DNA from: Vespula vulgaris
Taxonomy: Eukaryota > Arthropoda > Insecta > Hymenoptera > Vespidae
Length of the DNA: 64,000 nt
Assembly: GCF_905475345.1 (NCBI RefSeq)
Contig: NC_066589.1
Location: 1,620,501-1,684,500, forward strand
Direction of reading: 5' to 3'
Position 1 is the stretch's first letter; each line of letters begins with the position of its first letter. The notes under the pieces were generated by a model. The model searched no databases. It had not been told where the DNA came from and saw nothing but the letters and a program-made list of their open reading frames with translations. This document shows positions 10,688 to 23,660 of the stretch, piece by piece. The position numbers and the translations under genes were made by a program.

Positions 10688-12710
10688 TTTACGAGGTGAG
10701 AACGAAACGATCGTAATTTCTTTTTGTAATCCGACGATAACTCAGCTCCATTAAATCGCAACTGTTGCGTTATGACCTCGCTCGTGCGCTCGTGAGTCTT
10801 ATTTTTTTGTTCTTTTCTTTTTATTTCTTTAAAACACCCACGAACAAACATATGCGTATATTTACAGACATATGTAAATAAAAAATGACTTTTGGCATAT
10901 TGCTTTTTATTTTTGTCGACATAAACACTTAAATTTTCCTTACAGACAGTCGATACAGCACGAATGATAAAAAAATAACTTGATTGTCGTATTCAAGAGA
11001 GACAAAGAACTGTATGCGTCTAGTGATGAAGATATTATATTATATGTATGTGTATATATATATACATACATACATATACATATTTTTCTATAGTTGTTTC
11101 TTTTTCCTTGTATCAAAGATAAGACGCATAATCATCGAAAGACCGCTTTTCATGATTCTTCTTTCTCACTTTGCATAATTACATTTCATTTGTACAGTCG
11201 ATCGATTATATAACATCTTTCAACATAATCCCGAAAAAAAAATAATATTATTCGTCTATGAGTTTCTTCACTTTCGTTTCTTTTTTCTTTCTTTAATCAG
11301 ATAAAGAATCGTAATCATTTTTTTTATGTTAGAACGACGTTTGAAGCGGTCCATTACTAATGTGCTTTTTATTAATATAAACGAGAGATTACATAGAAAA
11401 ATATATCAGTCTAACAGCTCCCAAAGTACATGTGATCCTTCGACTTATTTTGTATCGTATGGCGAATCGTAATTGTGCGAACGAGACACTCTTTATTTTT
11501 CTTTATATTTTTTCTTTTCTTTCCTTTCTTTTTTTTTACCTTTTCAATTTACGTAATACGAGGGAAGAAATGAGATAAGACGAAGAAATATTTGTATAAA
11601 ATTTACTATAGTTATCTCGTAATTACGGAAGAATCGATAATTGAGTAATAGACGAAATATCACGAAGTTGTTACGTTCGAGCACACATTACGTTACGTTC
11701 TGTCATATAAACGCGAATAATACGCGACAATTACGTTTGTCTAATCGTTATGCCTATTGTTTCACGATTGCACGATATTATGATGGTTCTTGGATCAGAA
11801 CCGTGTACGACGTTATGCACACATATATACATGCACACGTATAGTGATGTACCATATACATACACACACACACTCGGACATTCTCTTATTCTCTGTTTGT
11901 GCTTACTAAACGATGATGATATCATTGAAATACCTGTTACCATAATATTCTAACGATTTTCTCCTTTTATTATCATCACCAAGAAAATTCTAGTTCACGC
12001 GAGCTGCATACTAAATATCCCTCTTATTCTCGAAGGAACAACGAGGAACGTATATATTCGCTTGAATGTTATGTTTCGTGGAGTAATAAAAATGATAGTG
12101 AATACCAAACGATTTAACTATGTCCATCTTTATTCTCTTTTTGAACCGATCAAAATAAAAATCGAATCGAAAAGCGTCTGTTAAATAAATTTACATTTAT
12201 GCTTTTCCACTTTCTCCTCTTTTTTTTTCTTTTCTTTTCTTTTCTTTTCTTTTCTATATATTTTTTTTCTTAATCTTTTGTTTTTTCTTTAATTCTAATA
12301 AATATATATTTAAATCTTATCAACGCGTTCACATTTTATCATTACCGATATCATTTTAATTTATACGAAGAGAGACAAAACGATATATATATATATCCTA
12401 TTATAGAAATGAAAAATTTAGCGAAAGATGTTTCGTATTTTTTTTACCTCTTTTTGTTTTTTGTGTATACATGTATGCTTTTTCTACTAATGCATAATTC
12501 AAATTGTTAACTATTTATTTATTACTAATGTCAAGAATTATCAACGATAGAGATGAGAATTTTGCTAGGTTTATAAATTATAAATTTTTCATTCTAACTT
12601 CGAATATACTTGCGAATATAATTCTCCTAATTTGAGATAATGTTAATTTGTTTACGTTAATGTATAGAATGCCTCGTTAAATGCACGTACATACAGATCA
12701 TATTATGTTT

Positions 12711-12740
12711 ATTATTATTATTGTTACTATCATTATCATT

Positions 12741-12839
<99 letters not shown>

Positions 12840-12849
12840 GTTGTTGTTG

Positions 12850-12907
<58 letters not shown>
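12711..12907. repeat. Compound trinucleotide microsatellite (TTA)n, (TCA)n and (TTG)n
   Basis: Nearly 200 bp of triplet repeats with blocks of ATT, ATC and GTT. Because the unit is three bases, several frames stay open on both strands (poly-Asn, poly-Ile, poly-Leu). These are not genes. Confidence 0.95.
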
Positions 12908-12909
<2 letters not shown>

Positions 12910-13685
12910 TCAATTACAAAGTACGAAGACGACCAGCGCCACATTTTGAGGGACGAATCCAGCGTCCAATCGATTGATAAATCGACTCCGAGTTTCTTCA
13001 GTCACGGCAGTCTGATAAAATTCCATCCCAATTAGAATTATTATAAACATCACGTAAATTTTACGATAATTATTGCTAAATGATCTTCGTGCGAAAATCT
13101 TATAATAAATTATCTTACACACAGGATAAGATTATTATCATCTAGACGAAAGAGGATTAATTGTTACGAATAAGAAGAAATATATGTATTTTCCATGAGA
13201 AAGGGGAAAATTTTTAAACGAAAATATTGATTGTCTTCTGTTATAATTTTGTTATAATTTTGATTTAACTTAAGAAATATCGATTAAACTTACATATGCA
13301 TAGTTAAATATTACATACATCGAACCTTTATATTTATTCACTATGGGAAGATATGCATCGGGAAATATTTACATTTACTGAACATTTTGTTCATAAAATA
13401 TATCGACAATAATGATATGTTATACGATATAAGTATATTAAAAACGAAATAATAATAAAAAATAAGGATAAAAATAAAAATAAAAATAAAAATAAAAATA
13501 AACGAAAAGAGACAATCTAAAATATCTATAACAACATAGAAAGAATATCTTAATACTGTTACTTTTCAATGTGATTTCTATTATCGAACAAATTCTCATT
13601 AAAATATTTACACGTACCAGTGTTCGATTAAACGCAAATAGGAAGATAAATGTTGAAATCGAAATGGAAATTCATAATGAGAAAG

Positions 13686-13689
13686 GAGA

Positions 13690-13759
<70 letters not shown>

Positions 13760-13782
13760 GAGAGAAAAAGAGAGAGAGAGAG
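13686..13782. repeat. (GATA)n/(GA)n microsatellite
   Basis: A few AGAT units pass into about 80 bp of GA repeats. Confidence 0.95.
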
Positions 13783-14318
13783 GAGTAGTGACAAAAGGGA
13801 CACGTGTCGCTAATTAGCATCTAATAAATAATCAAATCGCTGCATTGCAGACAGACGGTGAGCCAGATTAACCGGCTTAACCGTTCGTGTTACGTTCGAA
13901 GGAAGAATTTCTAAGACCATTCATCTTAATTCTAATTTGGGGCTTAGGTACCGCTTCAACGTACGCATACACACACAGAGTAACATACACGATCATGCTT
14001 AAAATTCAGAATGATGAGTGCAGCTCGTATATTCCAACATCGAGATCAACTTAAACTTGGTAGATAAATATATAGATAGATAGATACATACATACGTAAA
14101 TACATGCTTACATATACGTACGTACGTACTCACATACATACATTCAGCTAGTCGAGGACTGTGAATTTTTTGAATAATTATATCACTATAATCATCCTCG
14201 TTATTTCAAAACTTCAAGTAAGAAATAAAACGAATTTTCTCTTGCACAAAAAAAGTCAGAGAAAATTGGTCTTCTAGTTTTTTCATTATTTTTGGTTGAT
14301 ACTCTTTTTCTTTTGCCC

Positions 14319-14596
14319 TTAAAGAACGTGAAGATTCTCGCAGCTCTTACTTTTACTATCTTTTAAACACATTTTATTTAATATTTCTCTTGCAAGATTG
14401 AGACTGTGAGCTGTTTTACTAGCGTGAAGTTTTGACATCTTGCCCTTACTACATTGACGTCTTAATTTCTTTTCACGGCTCTCACGTAAACGAATCTGTT
14501 TGAGAACACCAACCAAAAGCTCGTCCACGTTGTGCTTTATCCCACTCGACGTTTCGATGAATTTGCATTCCCGGGACGTCGCCAGTTGTTTCCCCT
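14319..14596 (-). CDS. RGK coding exon 7 (G5 motif, C-terminus)
   Basis: The acceptor inferred from phase is GTTAAAG|AG, a weak site with little pyrimidine tract. The exon encodes GKQLATSRECKFIETSSGI, a basic amphipathic tail and the terminal SKSCENLHVL before TAA. Confidence 0.85.
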
Positions 14597-17232
14597 CTTT
14601 AACATAGCAAAATTTCAATTTAACCAATTTAATCCAGAGATATCGCTTTTTTTCTTCTTTCTTTTTTCCTTTTATTTTTTTTTCCTTTTATTTTTTCATT
14701 TCCTTTTCTTTCGATTTCCTATTTTTTATTGCTTCGTCTTTTGTAATACCCTACATCTGTTTTCCGCATAATATAATCGGAAACGTAATTTCGTGCCATT
14801 GAGGATCTCTCCTCAAGAATCTTTTAATTATCTCCACCGCAAGTGAAAGTGCCGATATTATCTCGAAGAGTTCGAATTCCATAGAATTCGAACTACTCTC
14901 TCATCTTCTATGTTCGCGACATTACGATGATGTTCCCATTATTACGTGGCTTACCGACAAACTGCCTGCTAATTAATTCAATCATATTTAATAACTTAGT
15001 TAATTTCATCTTCTCCACTTTGAAAACTTTTCGCTATGTTTTATATATATATATATAGGATTTATTCGAAAGCGTAGATATTAAAAAGTGAAAAAGAGAA
15101 AGAGAGAAACGATTTGCATCTATTCGTAAGCTCTCTTGTAAAATTTTATCTTTCATCTCGAAAAATTCCCAATTAAGAGAAATCGATGAATTTAATGTAA
15201 TTAACGTGGCACGCAACGGCGTTAACGTTGATTTCAACGATAATTCATTTCAAAACAAAATAATTGAAATTTTATGGGATTTAATTTGTGATATCCTTTA
15301 AAGGAATATAAAAAATTGATAAATACAGATAGAATTCACGTATTTATCTCACTGCTATTACTTTCGTCTAATCGGTATTAAAATAGTGAACTGGATCGAG
15401 AAGCTTCCTCGAAAGACACGATAAATTCACTTTGCTTCGAAAAGTGAGCTATAGTAATCTCATCCTACGAAGGATAATTCCTCCTTCTTTTCTTTCTTCC
15501 TTTAACAAGATACAAATTTCACTTGACCTTTAAAAAGGGACTTCTTTTTCTTACAAGAAAACTCTGTGTCGATAACGTTTCTTGAACTTCTCTTGAAGAT
15601 AAGAAAACATAATGAATGCTATCCAAGAAATGGCAGCTAATCAAATTCGAACTGACACGATATTATAAGTATTCTCGATATTCAAAGATATTTTCTTTTA
15701 TTCTAGAAATCGAATTGTTCTTTCCTTCTTCTTTCTCTCATTCGAAAATCTCATTTAATGATAATGGATTAAAACGTCTTCTTTCCTTTGTTCTTTCTTT
15801 TTTCTTTTTTATATTCACATTCATTCTAATTATATCGATGTTTACTTATTATTCGTTTCGAACGGAATGAATGAAATAATAAAAAATTAGATGTGAAAAG
15901 AAATATTTTTATGAGCAAAGAGATGGAAAATTTTCTATTCTCACCATTCGATAAAATTGTACGGCTTCGAGCCAGATCGGACTTGTTTCCAACGACGATA
16001 ACCGATCGTTCCTGTGTATAGTGCTCTCTCCACAAGTAATTAAGTATCTCTTCGGCCATTTGAAAACTTGTTCGAGATACTATTGAGTATACTACGATAC
16101 AGGCATGCGGCTCGTACGTAGATAGAGAGTTCTCGACCTGCCTCAAACAAATATGTCGACGATTTTATTTCATTATTTTCTCATCAATGTCTCAAATATT
16201 TTCTTTTCTCTTATTTATTTACTAAAGAAATTCTTAAAGACTCTTCAGCCTTGAGACATAATATTCTTAAGAGATATATCCTCGTCTTTCAAAGTTATCC
16301 TATACTTTTTTAATACTAAAGTTTAACTAACCACGAATGTCTTTAATTAACATGACAAGATAAAGAAAAAAGAAAAAATGATGTAACTTTTTTTTGATCA
16401 ACGAACAAACAAATTTTTTTGATTTAATTCTAACGAATTTATATATTGTATTTTATTTATGGATTGTTAAAAATAAATCTTATTTATAGATCAGGATAGA
16501 CTGTCCAAAAGTTTGAACTATACTTAAGAAGCGTATCAAGGGAACAGATACCGTAGAACAACATTTTAATAATCAATGATCACCGTGGCCAATTACGACG
16601 CTACAGGGTTTCTAACTTGGTCATCTGGGTGTTTATCATACAATCCACTTAGTTTTTGGTAGATTTAAAGACGTTGAAATATGTCTTGAAATAATCTAAC
16701 ACGATTAATTTCTTCTTTTGCTTTCTCATTAAAAAAAAAGAACGAACTTCTTTTTAATTGCTATTAAAAAAATTATACGTTCTTAAAGTGAAACCTTTTG
16801 AGATAGACTGTATACACAAAAGAAAAAAATTAATTGATTGCATTTTTAAACAATTACTCGAATCAAATTCAATTTGTTTCGTTAATGTAAATTCAAAGGA
16901 GTAATTAATTTTGCTATTTTCTTAAAAGTAAGTTTACTCACGCTCATTTCTATATGGGGATGATCAATGAAAATCATTTCCGATTCTTCCTCGTCGAGGA
17001 GAATTGAAACTGTTTTCTCTCCAAATTCATCATCTGTAAAAGAGAAATACAAAGAACTGTATGAATGGTACTTATATGCACGAATGGTACAATGCACATA
17101 GCAGTTAATATAGTTGCCTTTCGTAAAATGAAAATTATTATTATGCTCGAGAATTCAAAAGATGAAATGATTCTTGAAAAGGAAACGATTCTTTGATTAC
17201 TCTTTGTGTAGGTGTCTATACATCACAATAAC

Positions 17233-17306
<74 letters not shown>

Positions 17307-19962
17307 CTCTGTACATTACATTCGTAATGGCATGCGTTTCAGTACTCTCATTTTTTAATATATTTTGCTATAAATGTTTAAACACAATATATATTACAAA
17401 AATTTATTTTTATCATTCTCCGTATTATAAATAATTCATTGATCGTGTGCTATAAGCTTATTAATTTTTCTTTAATGTATTTATTAAATGTTATAATTAT
17501 TACATTACATTATATACATTTAATATATAATATACACTATATGCTATAAGATTTGTTAAAATTTTGACAATTTCGCTTAATGATTTGCATTAATATATAA
17601 TAATAATAATAATGATGATGATGATAATAATTTTTTTGTTCAATCTCGTTCATTTCTGAATCTTTTAAACTTATTTTACGAGATTTTAGCAATCGACAAG
17701 TTACAAATGTAGCTTTTGTAGGATTCTGCATTAGCAATATTGTTGTTATTAGCTTTGAATTTACGTGGAAAAATATTAACGAAGGAAAGCTTTTCAGAGA
17801 ATATTTGATTCTCCAATACGAATACTTTATAGCATTATCAACTTTGTGATAGATCTATTGAATTATTTACATTTTATGAACTATTGTGTACTTTTATTTT
17901 ATACATTTTCTATTTGCATTTAATAATTAAGATACATATGAATTATAACGATGTATCATTTCATAGAAAAAATAATAACCTGGAAATATATATTTAAAGA
18001 AAATTATGATAAGTATATGAATAGAAAATTATCATTGTACTATTATACTCATTGTATATACAAAATGAATTGTTTAGAAAAACCTAGATATGTATCTCCA
18101 AAACAATGCATCTTTTAAAAGAAAATTTGAAATAAAAAGCATTATTTATTTCTTATTCGATCAACATTTTCATGATTATTTCAAAGATCCACTTTATTTT
18201 TTTATTTATAATGAAATCATATAATTTTTGTAATGGCTACTTATTTTATGGAATAAAGAAATAAAAAGCAAATAAGTATTGTCTAAAATATCTTTTTATC
18301 CAGCTTCTACTTCCTACGATATTTAATATTGTTTAGATAAAAATTTTAATATAATTAATAAACAATTAATACATATACATATAGATATTTTATTTTTAAA
18401 ATATATCATTTTAACATATGTTGATAGAATATGAAAGCCCTTATTCTCGATACACTCCTCAATACCTTTAATAGAAAATTAATTAATACGTAACAGAATA
18501 TTCTTGTCAATATGTATCATGCATAAAATAGTATCAGCATAATAGTTGTCCAGCGCATAATTCACTCATTACGAGAGAAATACTAGATTAGGATTGCCGC
18601 TGGATAGGATGCGGTAATGCATTTGCTCATTGATCTGTTCATTTATATATTCATTGATTGTCGGATTTAAATATTCTAGACTTTTTTCTTTTTTACGATG
18701 TTACCTCAAAAAGAAAAAATATATCAAGATGTATCAACTAGAGCGAAAGATAGTAACGAACGCATTAGAAATGCTTTTAAAAGTATCGACAAATCTATTC
18801 TACTACGTATTTTTTTGTTATCAAAAGTATTCAAAGGTATATCGAAAACGAGCGCGATCATTTTGTATATGTATTAATATAATATCTTTCTAAGAAAAGA
18901 ATACTTGCTTTGTATATTTCTGCTAACTTTAAGTTTCTTTTCCTTTTCTGTTTAAACAATATAAATATCGTAAAAAATAGAGGTTGGATAAAAAATGTTT
19001 CAGACAAAAGTTATTTGTTTCTTTCTCTAATACAAGATACCGTTATAAAAATTGTAGGTATTCGATTAGAAAAAAATAAATAAATAAATAAATAAATAAA
19101 TAAACAAACAAAAAAATAACTTTATGTAGATAGAGAATAAAATGCTAATGAATTCCTCGTAAAAGTCCACCATCACGACGTGGACGATAATATTAATGTC
19201 TATAATAATCTATCATCTCGAATAGAGTATAAATGCATTTACAAAGCAAGCAATATTTCCTCTACGTATCAAACAGTATTGTTTCTCGTCTGCGTCGATT
19301 AATCAGAACGGATAACTAAAAGCAACGGAGTCGACTCGGAAAGGAGGAATCGATCACAGGATACCAAGCTACATAGTACTTAGCTTCGAGTGTTACGTTT
19401 CTAATCATGATACTGCTACATTCCAAAAAGTTCATCTGCATGTCTCGTTACACAAAAGGATTCATATGTAAAGTGAAATGATACAAGACTTGGTAAATAA
19501 ATTTGCTTGTCACGATATATTTGCATCTCGACAGTTTTAATGAAGAAAAATAACGATGTAAATCATTATTCCTTCTGACATTTTACAACAAAACTGAACT
19601 AAAAAATAAAAAGTTTTTAACCGATGATCTTAATAAGTGAAACTTTAGATAATAATATATATATTTTTTTAAAAAGCATATTTGAAGCATATATTTATTT
19701 AATTACTCGTATATTTAACTTATCATTGAACAAGTATAATATATATATATATATATATATATACTTCTTATATCATTGAATAAATCAATAACGTAATATT
19801 TGGAATGCTAATTCTAATATTATTCTAATATCTTGATAATAATGCAGATTACAATAATAGGTTGATACTAATACTTCGCACAAATATAATCATAATGTAT
19901 TCCTTTAAACGTTACAAATTCTAAAGATAAATGAACAATTATATAAATATATATATGACAAT

Positions 19963-20012
<50 letters not shown>

Positions 20013-23000
20013 CTGAATGTAAGATTTAATATATAATACTTATAAAAAATCAACAAAAAACTTTAATTAACTTATAAGAAATAAAAAAAAAAATCTCCTT
20101 TAATTTTCTTATTTGATCGAATTTATTTAAACGTGTAGAAACATAATCCGGAGAGATAATATTTCGTTCCGTATTCTCATCTGTCTCGTATTAGAACAAA
20201 AAGAGACAGGATATGAATAATGGACATCTCAACGTTGCCGACGAAAAGCTACAAATACACGAACTCGTATAACGCTGGTCGTTTAAGAAAATGCTACACG
20301 AAATCTCCATTATAGCAAGCTGAGAGTAAAATATGACGAGTTATATTAATCCCTTCTTCCTGAAAGAAAGTCCTTGTAAAAGAAAAATGTACCAAAATGC
20401 CATGTCACATTGACATTAAAAGGAACACGTAATTATGGATTATGTCAGTTTTATATGTATACACGCGATTATTTCTTTGAGTATTAAACATTCAAAAAAA
20501 AAAAAAAAAAAAAAGAAAAAGAAAAAAAAATAAAAGAAAAAAAAAGAAAAAAGAAACGTCACGTTTACATTTTTTAATAAAACCCTATATATTCTTGATC
20601 ACGTATTTTCATAGATAATAATTTCGAACTATTATCAAATATAAAATGTTATCAAATATCTTATATCTGTACATATATCCTGCATAGATCATTATCGAGT
20701 TATTGAGTTTAAAATTTGTCGTGTAATCGCCATTAGTTTTAACAAATTTACAAAAATGAAATTGAATACTATGACATCGATGTAAAATGTATAAATTTAT
20801 TATTAATAACAAAGACGATGCGAAAGTCTACTAATTTCAAAGATAGGACAGTGAAGGATATAAAAGGACAGGAAGAAACATGGACCAGACGCAACCAAGA
20901 ACCGTCCTGAACCAAACTGACCTGACCTAACCGTTTTCCATTTCGTTATCTCCAATCCTGTCATGTTATGTCAGCTACAAGAATATGTAATAAAGAATAT
21001 AGAGTTCTATTTAAAAATGTAAACGTGACTTTCACGGAACTTTCCAATGTTATCGCACAAAGTTAAATAATTATCACTACGTTGTATTCTCTCTTGACGT
21101 CATTCGTTCAAAACATTTTATTTATTTTTTTCTTCTTTTATTTCTCCTGGCATTTTTTAATATTCGAGAAAATTATCATATAGCATTTATACGTTTTACG
21201 TATACGGACATATTCTATATCAATCATATGTTAATAATGATCGTTCTCGATAACGTAACTGTGATAACGTAAGGAATAATTACGAATTAATTAGATCTTT
21301 GTGTTACATTGCGTATCACATACACTGTTATTTGCAAAGGTATCTATCAATCGTCCTATTTCGTAATCGCGTTAATCAAGCGCGATTTTATTAATTTAAA
21401 TAGATACATACAAAGCGATCGAGATAATGCGTTTGTTAATGGTGATGCAACGTGATCGATGTATTTACGGTTCTAATTAATTTCGAATGATTTAAAGGCG
21501 TTACGTAAAGTCGTAGGATAGATACGCAAAAGGTATATATATATATACAAAAAGAGAAAAATAATTTATGAAACGGACGCAAAGAACGATAGGAAAGGAA
21601 AATAAAAGGGTAAATTGCAGATAGGATTTCTTTCAGTAATTTCCATTGATGTCACGAACATTATAATAAGATTCGATAGAACTTTTTAATGGATTAAAAA
21701 AAAAAAAAGGAAGAAAAAGAAGAAAGAAAAAAGAAAAAAGAAAAAGAAAGAAGAACGAATTAATTGAATCGTAGAAAAAGATCGATCGTAACGAAATCCT
21801 GTTTGATGGATCTTGGTAAATACAAAATCTATAATGGCTTTTCACATTTATCTACAACGAAAGAAAAAAAAAAGTAGGAGGAACGAAAAAAAAAAAAAAA
21901 AAAAAAGAAAAAGAGGAAGAAAAAGAAAAGAAAAAAAAGCTTCCATAAACTTTACGAAAATTCACTAGAATGCAATTACTATGTTTAACGAGCGACATTC
22001 CGAGGGTCGAGTAGACACTCCCACGATGAGAGTCACACTCGTTACTAAGTAAAAATGTTCACCTCAAACGATTAATGAAATAGTAAATGAGCTTACGTCA
22101 TAATTTGTCCAGAAACTATCACGTCTACCGTGTAAAGCTTGGAAAATCGTGAAGGCATATCGTTATATTTATGAGACTTCAAGATACTACTTTTAATCCT
22201 TTGCCGTTAATTCAAGTATACTTTTATAATTAATATTTTAAACAAAGGTCGAGACTTGAACTTTCCGACCACATCAACCACGCGTTTTTGAAATGTCAAT
22301 GAAAACAAAAAAAAAAAGAAAAATAATAAAAAAATAAAACGAAAAAGAAAATAGAAATATTCTCATCTTTTATCAACGATATCATATAAATCATATTAAT
22401 CAACAATATTACATATAATTATATAACGAGTAACATGAATATTCAACATTGTAAGAAAAAAAGAAAAAGAAAATTATATATCATTAATTTATTTATCCTA
22501 TCTTTGTTTAGCCCACAAAAATATACACGAGTATTTGTTAACGCGATTGTATTTGATATAAGGATTTGCAAAAAAAAAAAAGAAAAGAAAAAAAAAAACA
22601 GAAGAAAAAAGAAAGAAAAAAGAATCGACGTCCTCTTTAAAAAAAATATCCCAAGAAATTTTACAAAAGACTGAAAAGTTTGTTCGGAGAATCTGTATCC
22701 CTGTCACGTTTGTCACGATAAATTTCCCTTCGCGGATAAAACGCACACCACCCTTTGGACGATAAGACTTTTCTTCTTTCTCTTTTTAGTTCTCCTTATG
22801 AAAGGGCGAAATCCATCACCAGGATTCTTTTTCCTTTCCGCGGGCGAAATTGTTGAAGCGAATTCATTCGAAAGAGTATATCGAAAGAGCATTTTGAATG
22901 CACGATGAGAAATAAATGAAGACGATGTAGGTTGATCCATTCTATTACTTTTTTTTTTCTTTTTTTTTCCTTCTTTTTTTTTTGTACTTTTTCTTATCAT

Positions 23001-23607
23001 GAGAGAACGTATATACCCACATAGGTGAAAACACCCATATACGTAAAATGCGTTGGTAAATATTCCGTATAATTCCACGAACTTCTATCTCTGTTTCTCT
23101 GTTTCTTTCTCTTTCTCCTTCTCTATGTCTTCATTTTATAGTTTTCACTTTTTCTCAAAATATCACGACGGTTCAATATCGTGTAATGAGACAACTTCCA
23201 TTAACGGATTAGTACGTAGAACTAAGAAAACTAAGACGAACTAACTCATCCCATGATCGATCATTTGATCGTAGTCGATCGAAAATCGATCCGTATATTC
23301 TGTTAGAAAAGAAATAGGATTTAAATCGAAACGTAACGTATGTACGTATATGCCTTCACGGATTTTATATTTTTCCACATCTGGAGCATTTCTCATGAAG
23401 AGACCGACGAATATTCGTTTTATGAAATACCTTGATATACCGGGTAACTCGACAAAAATCAAATATCATCCGAAACTATTTCTTATTTGCTAATTATTTA
23501 TTCCAATAACAATACTATTTTCTTTTTCTTCTTCTTTTGTTTAATAAGATAAATTTGATTAATTATTATTTCTTCTTATTTCGATTTTTAACATCAAACG
23601 TGTATAA

Positions 23608-23660
<53 letters not shown>

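Larger units (their letters stand above)
9371..14318. other. Spacer upstream of VAMP4; possible long 3' UTR of the RGK gene
   Basis: No ORF here looks coding. The RGK transcript reads leftward into this stretch from its stop at 14319. On the minus strand Pumilio-type TGTAAATA motifs occur at 13612-13605, 13373-13366 and 10866-10859, as expected of a regulated 3' UTR. The UTR end is not defined. Several microsatellites lie inside. Confidence 0.35.

Noticed and set aside
12657..13035. Several overlapping ORFs of poly-Asn, poly-Ile, poly-Leu and poly-Ser
   Set aside because: They are readings of one compound trinucleotide microsatellite on both strands, with no splice or start context.
22713..23078. 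121-codon minus-strand ORF
   Set aside because: Half of it is poly-Lys from an A-rich run and the rest has no recognisable pattern.
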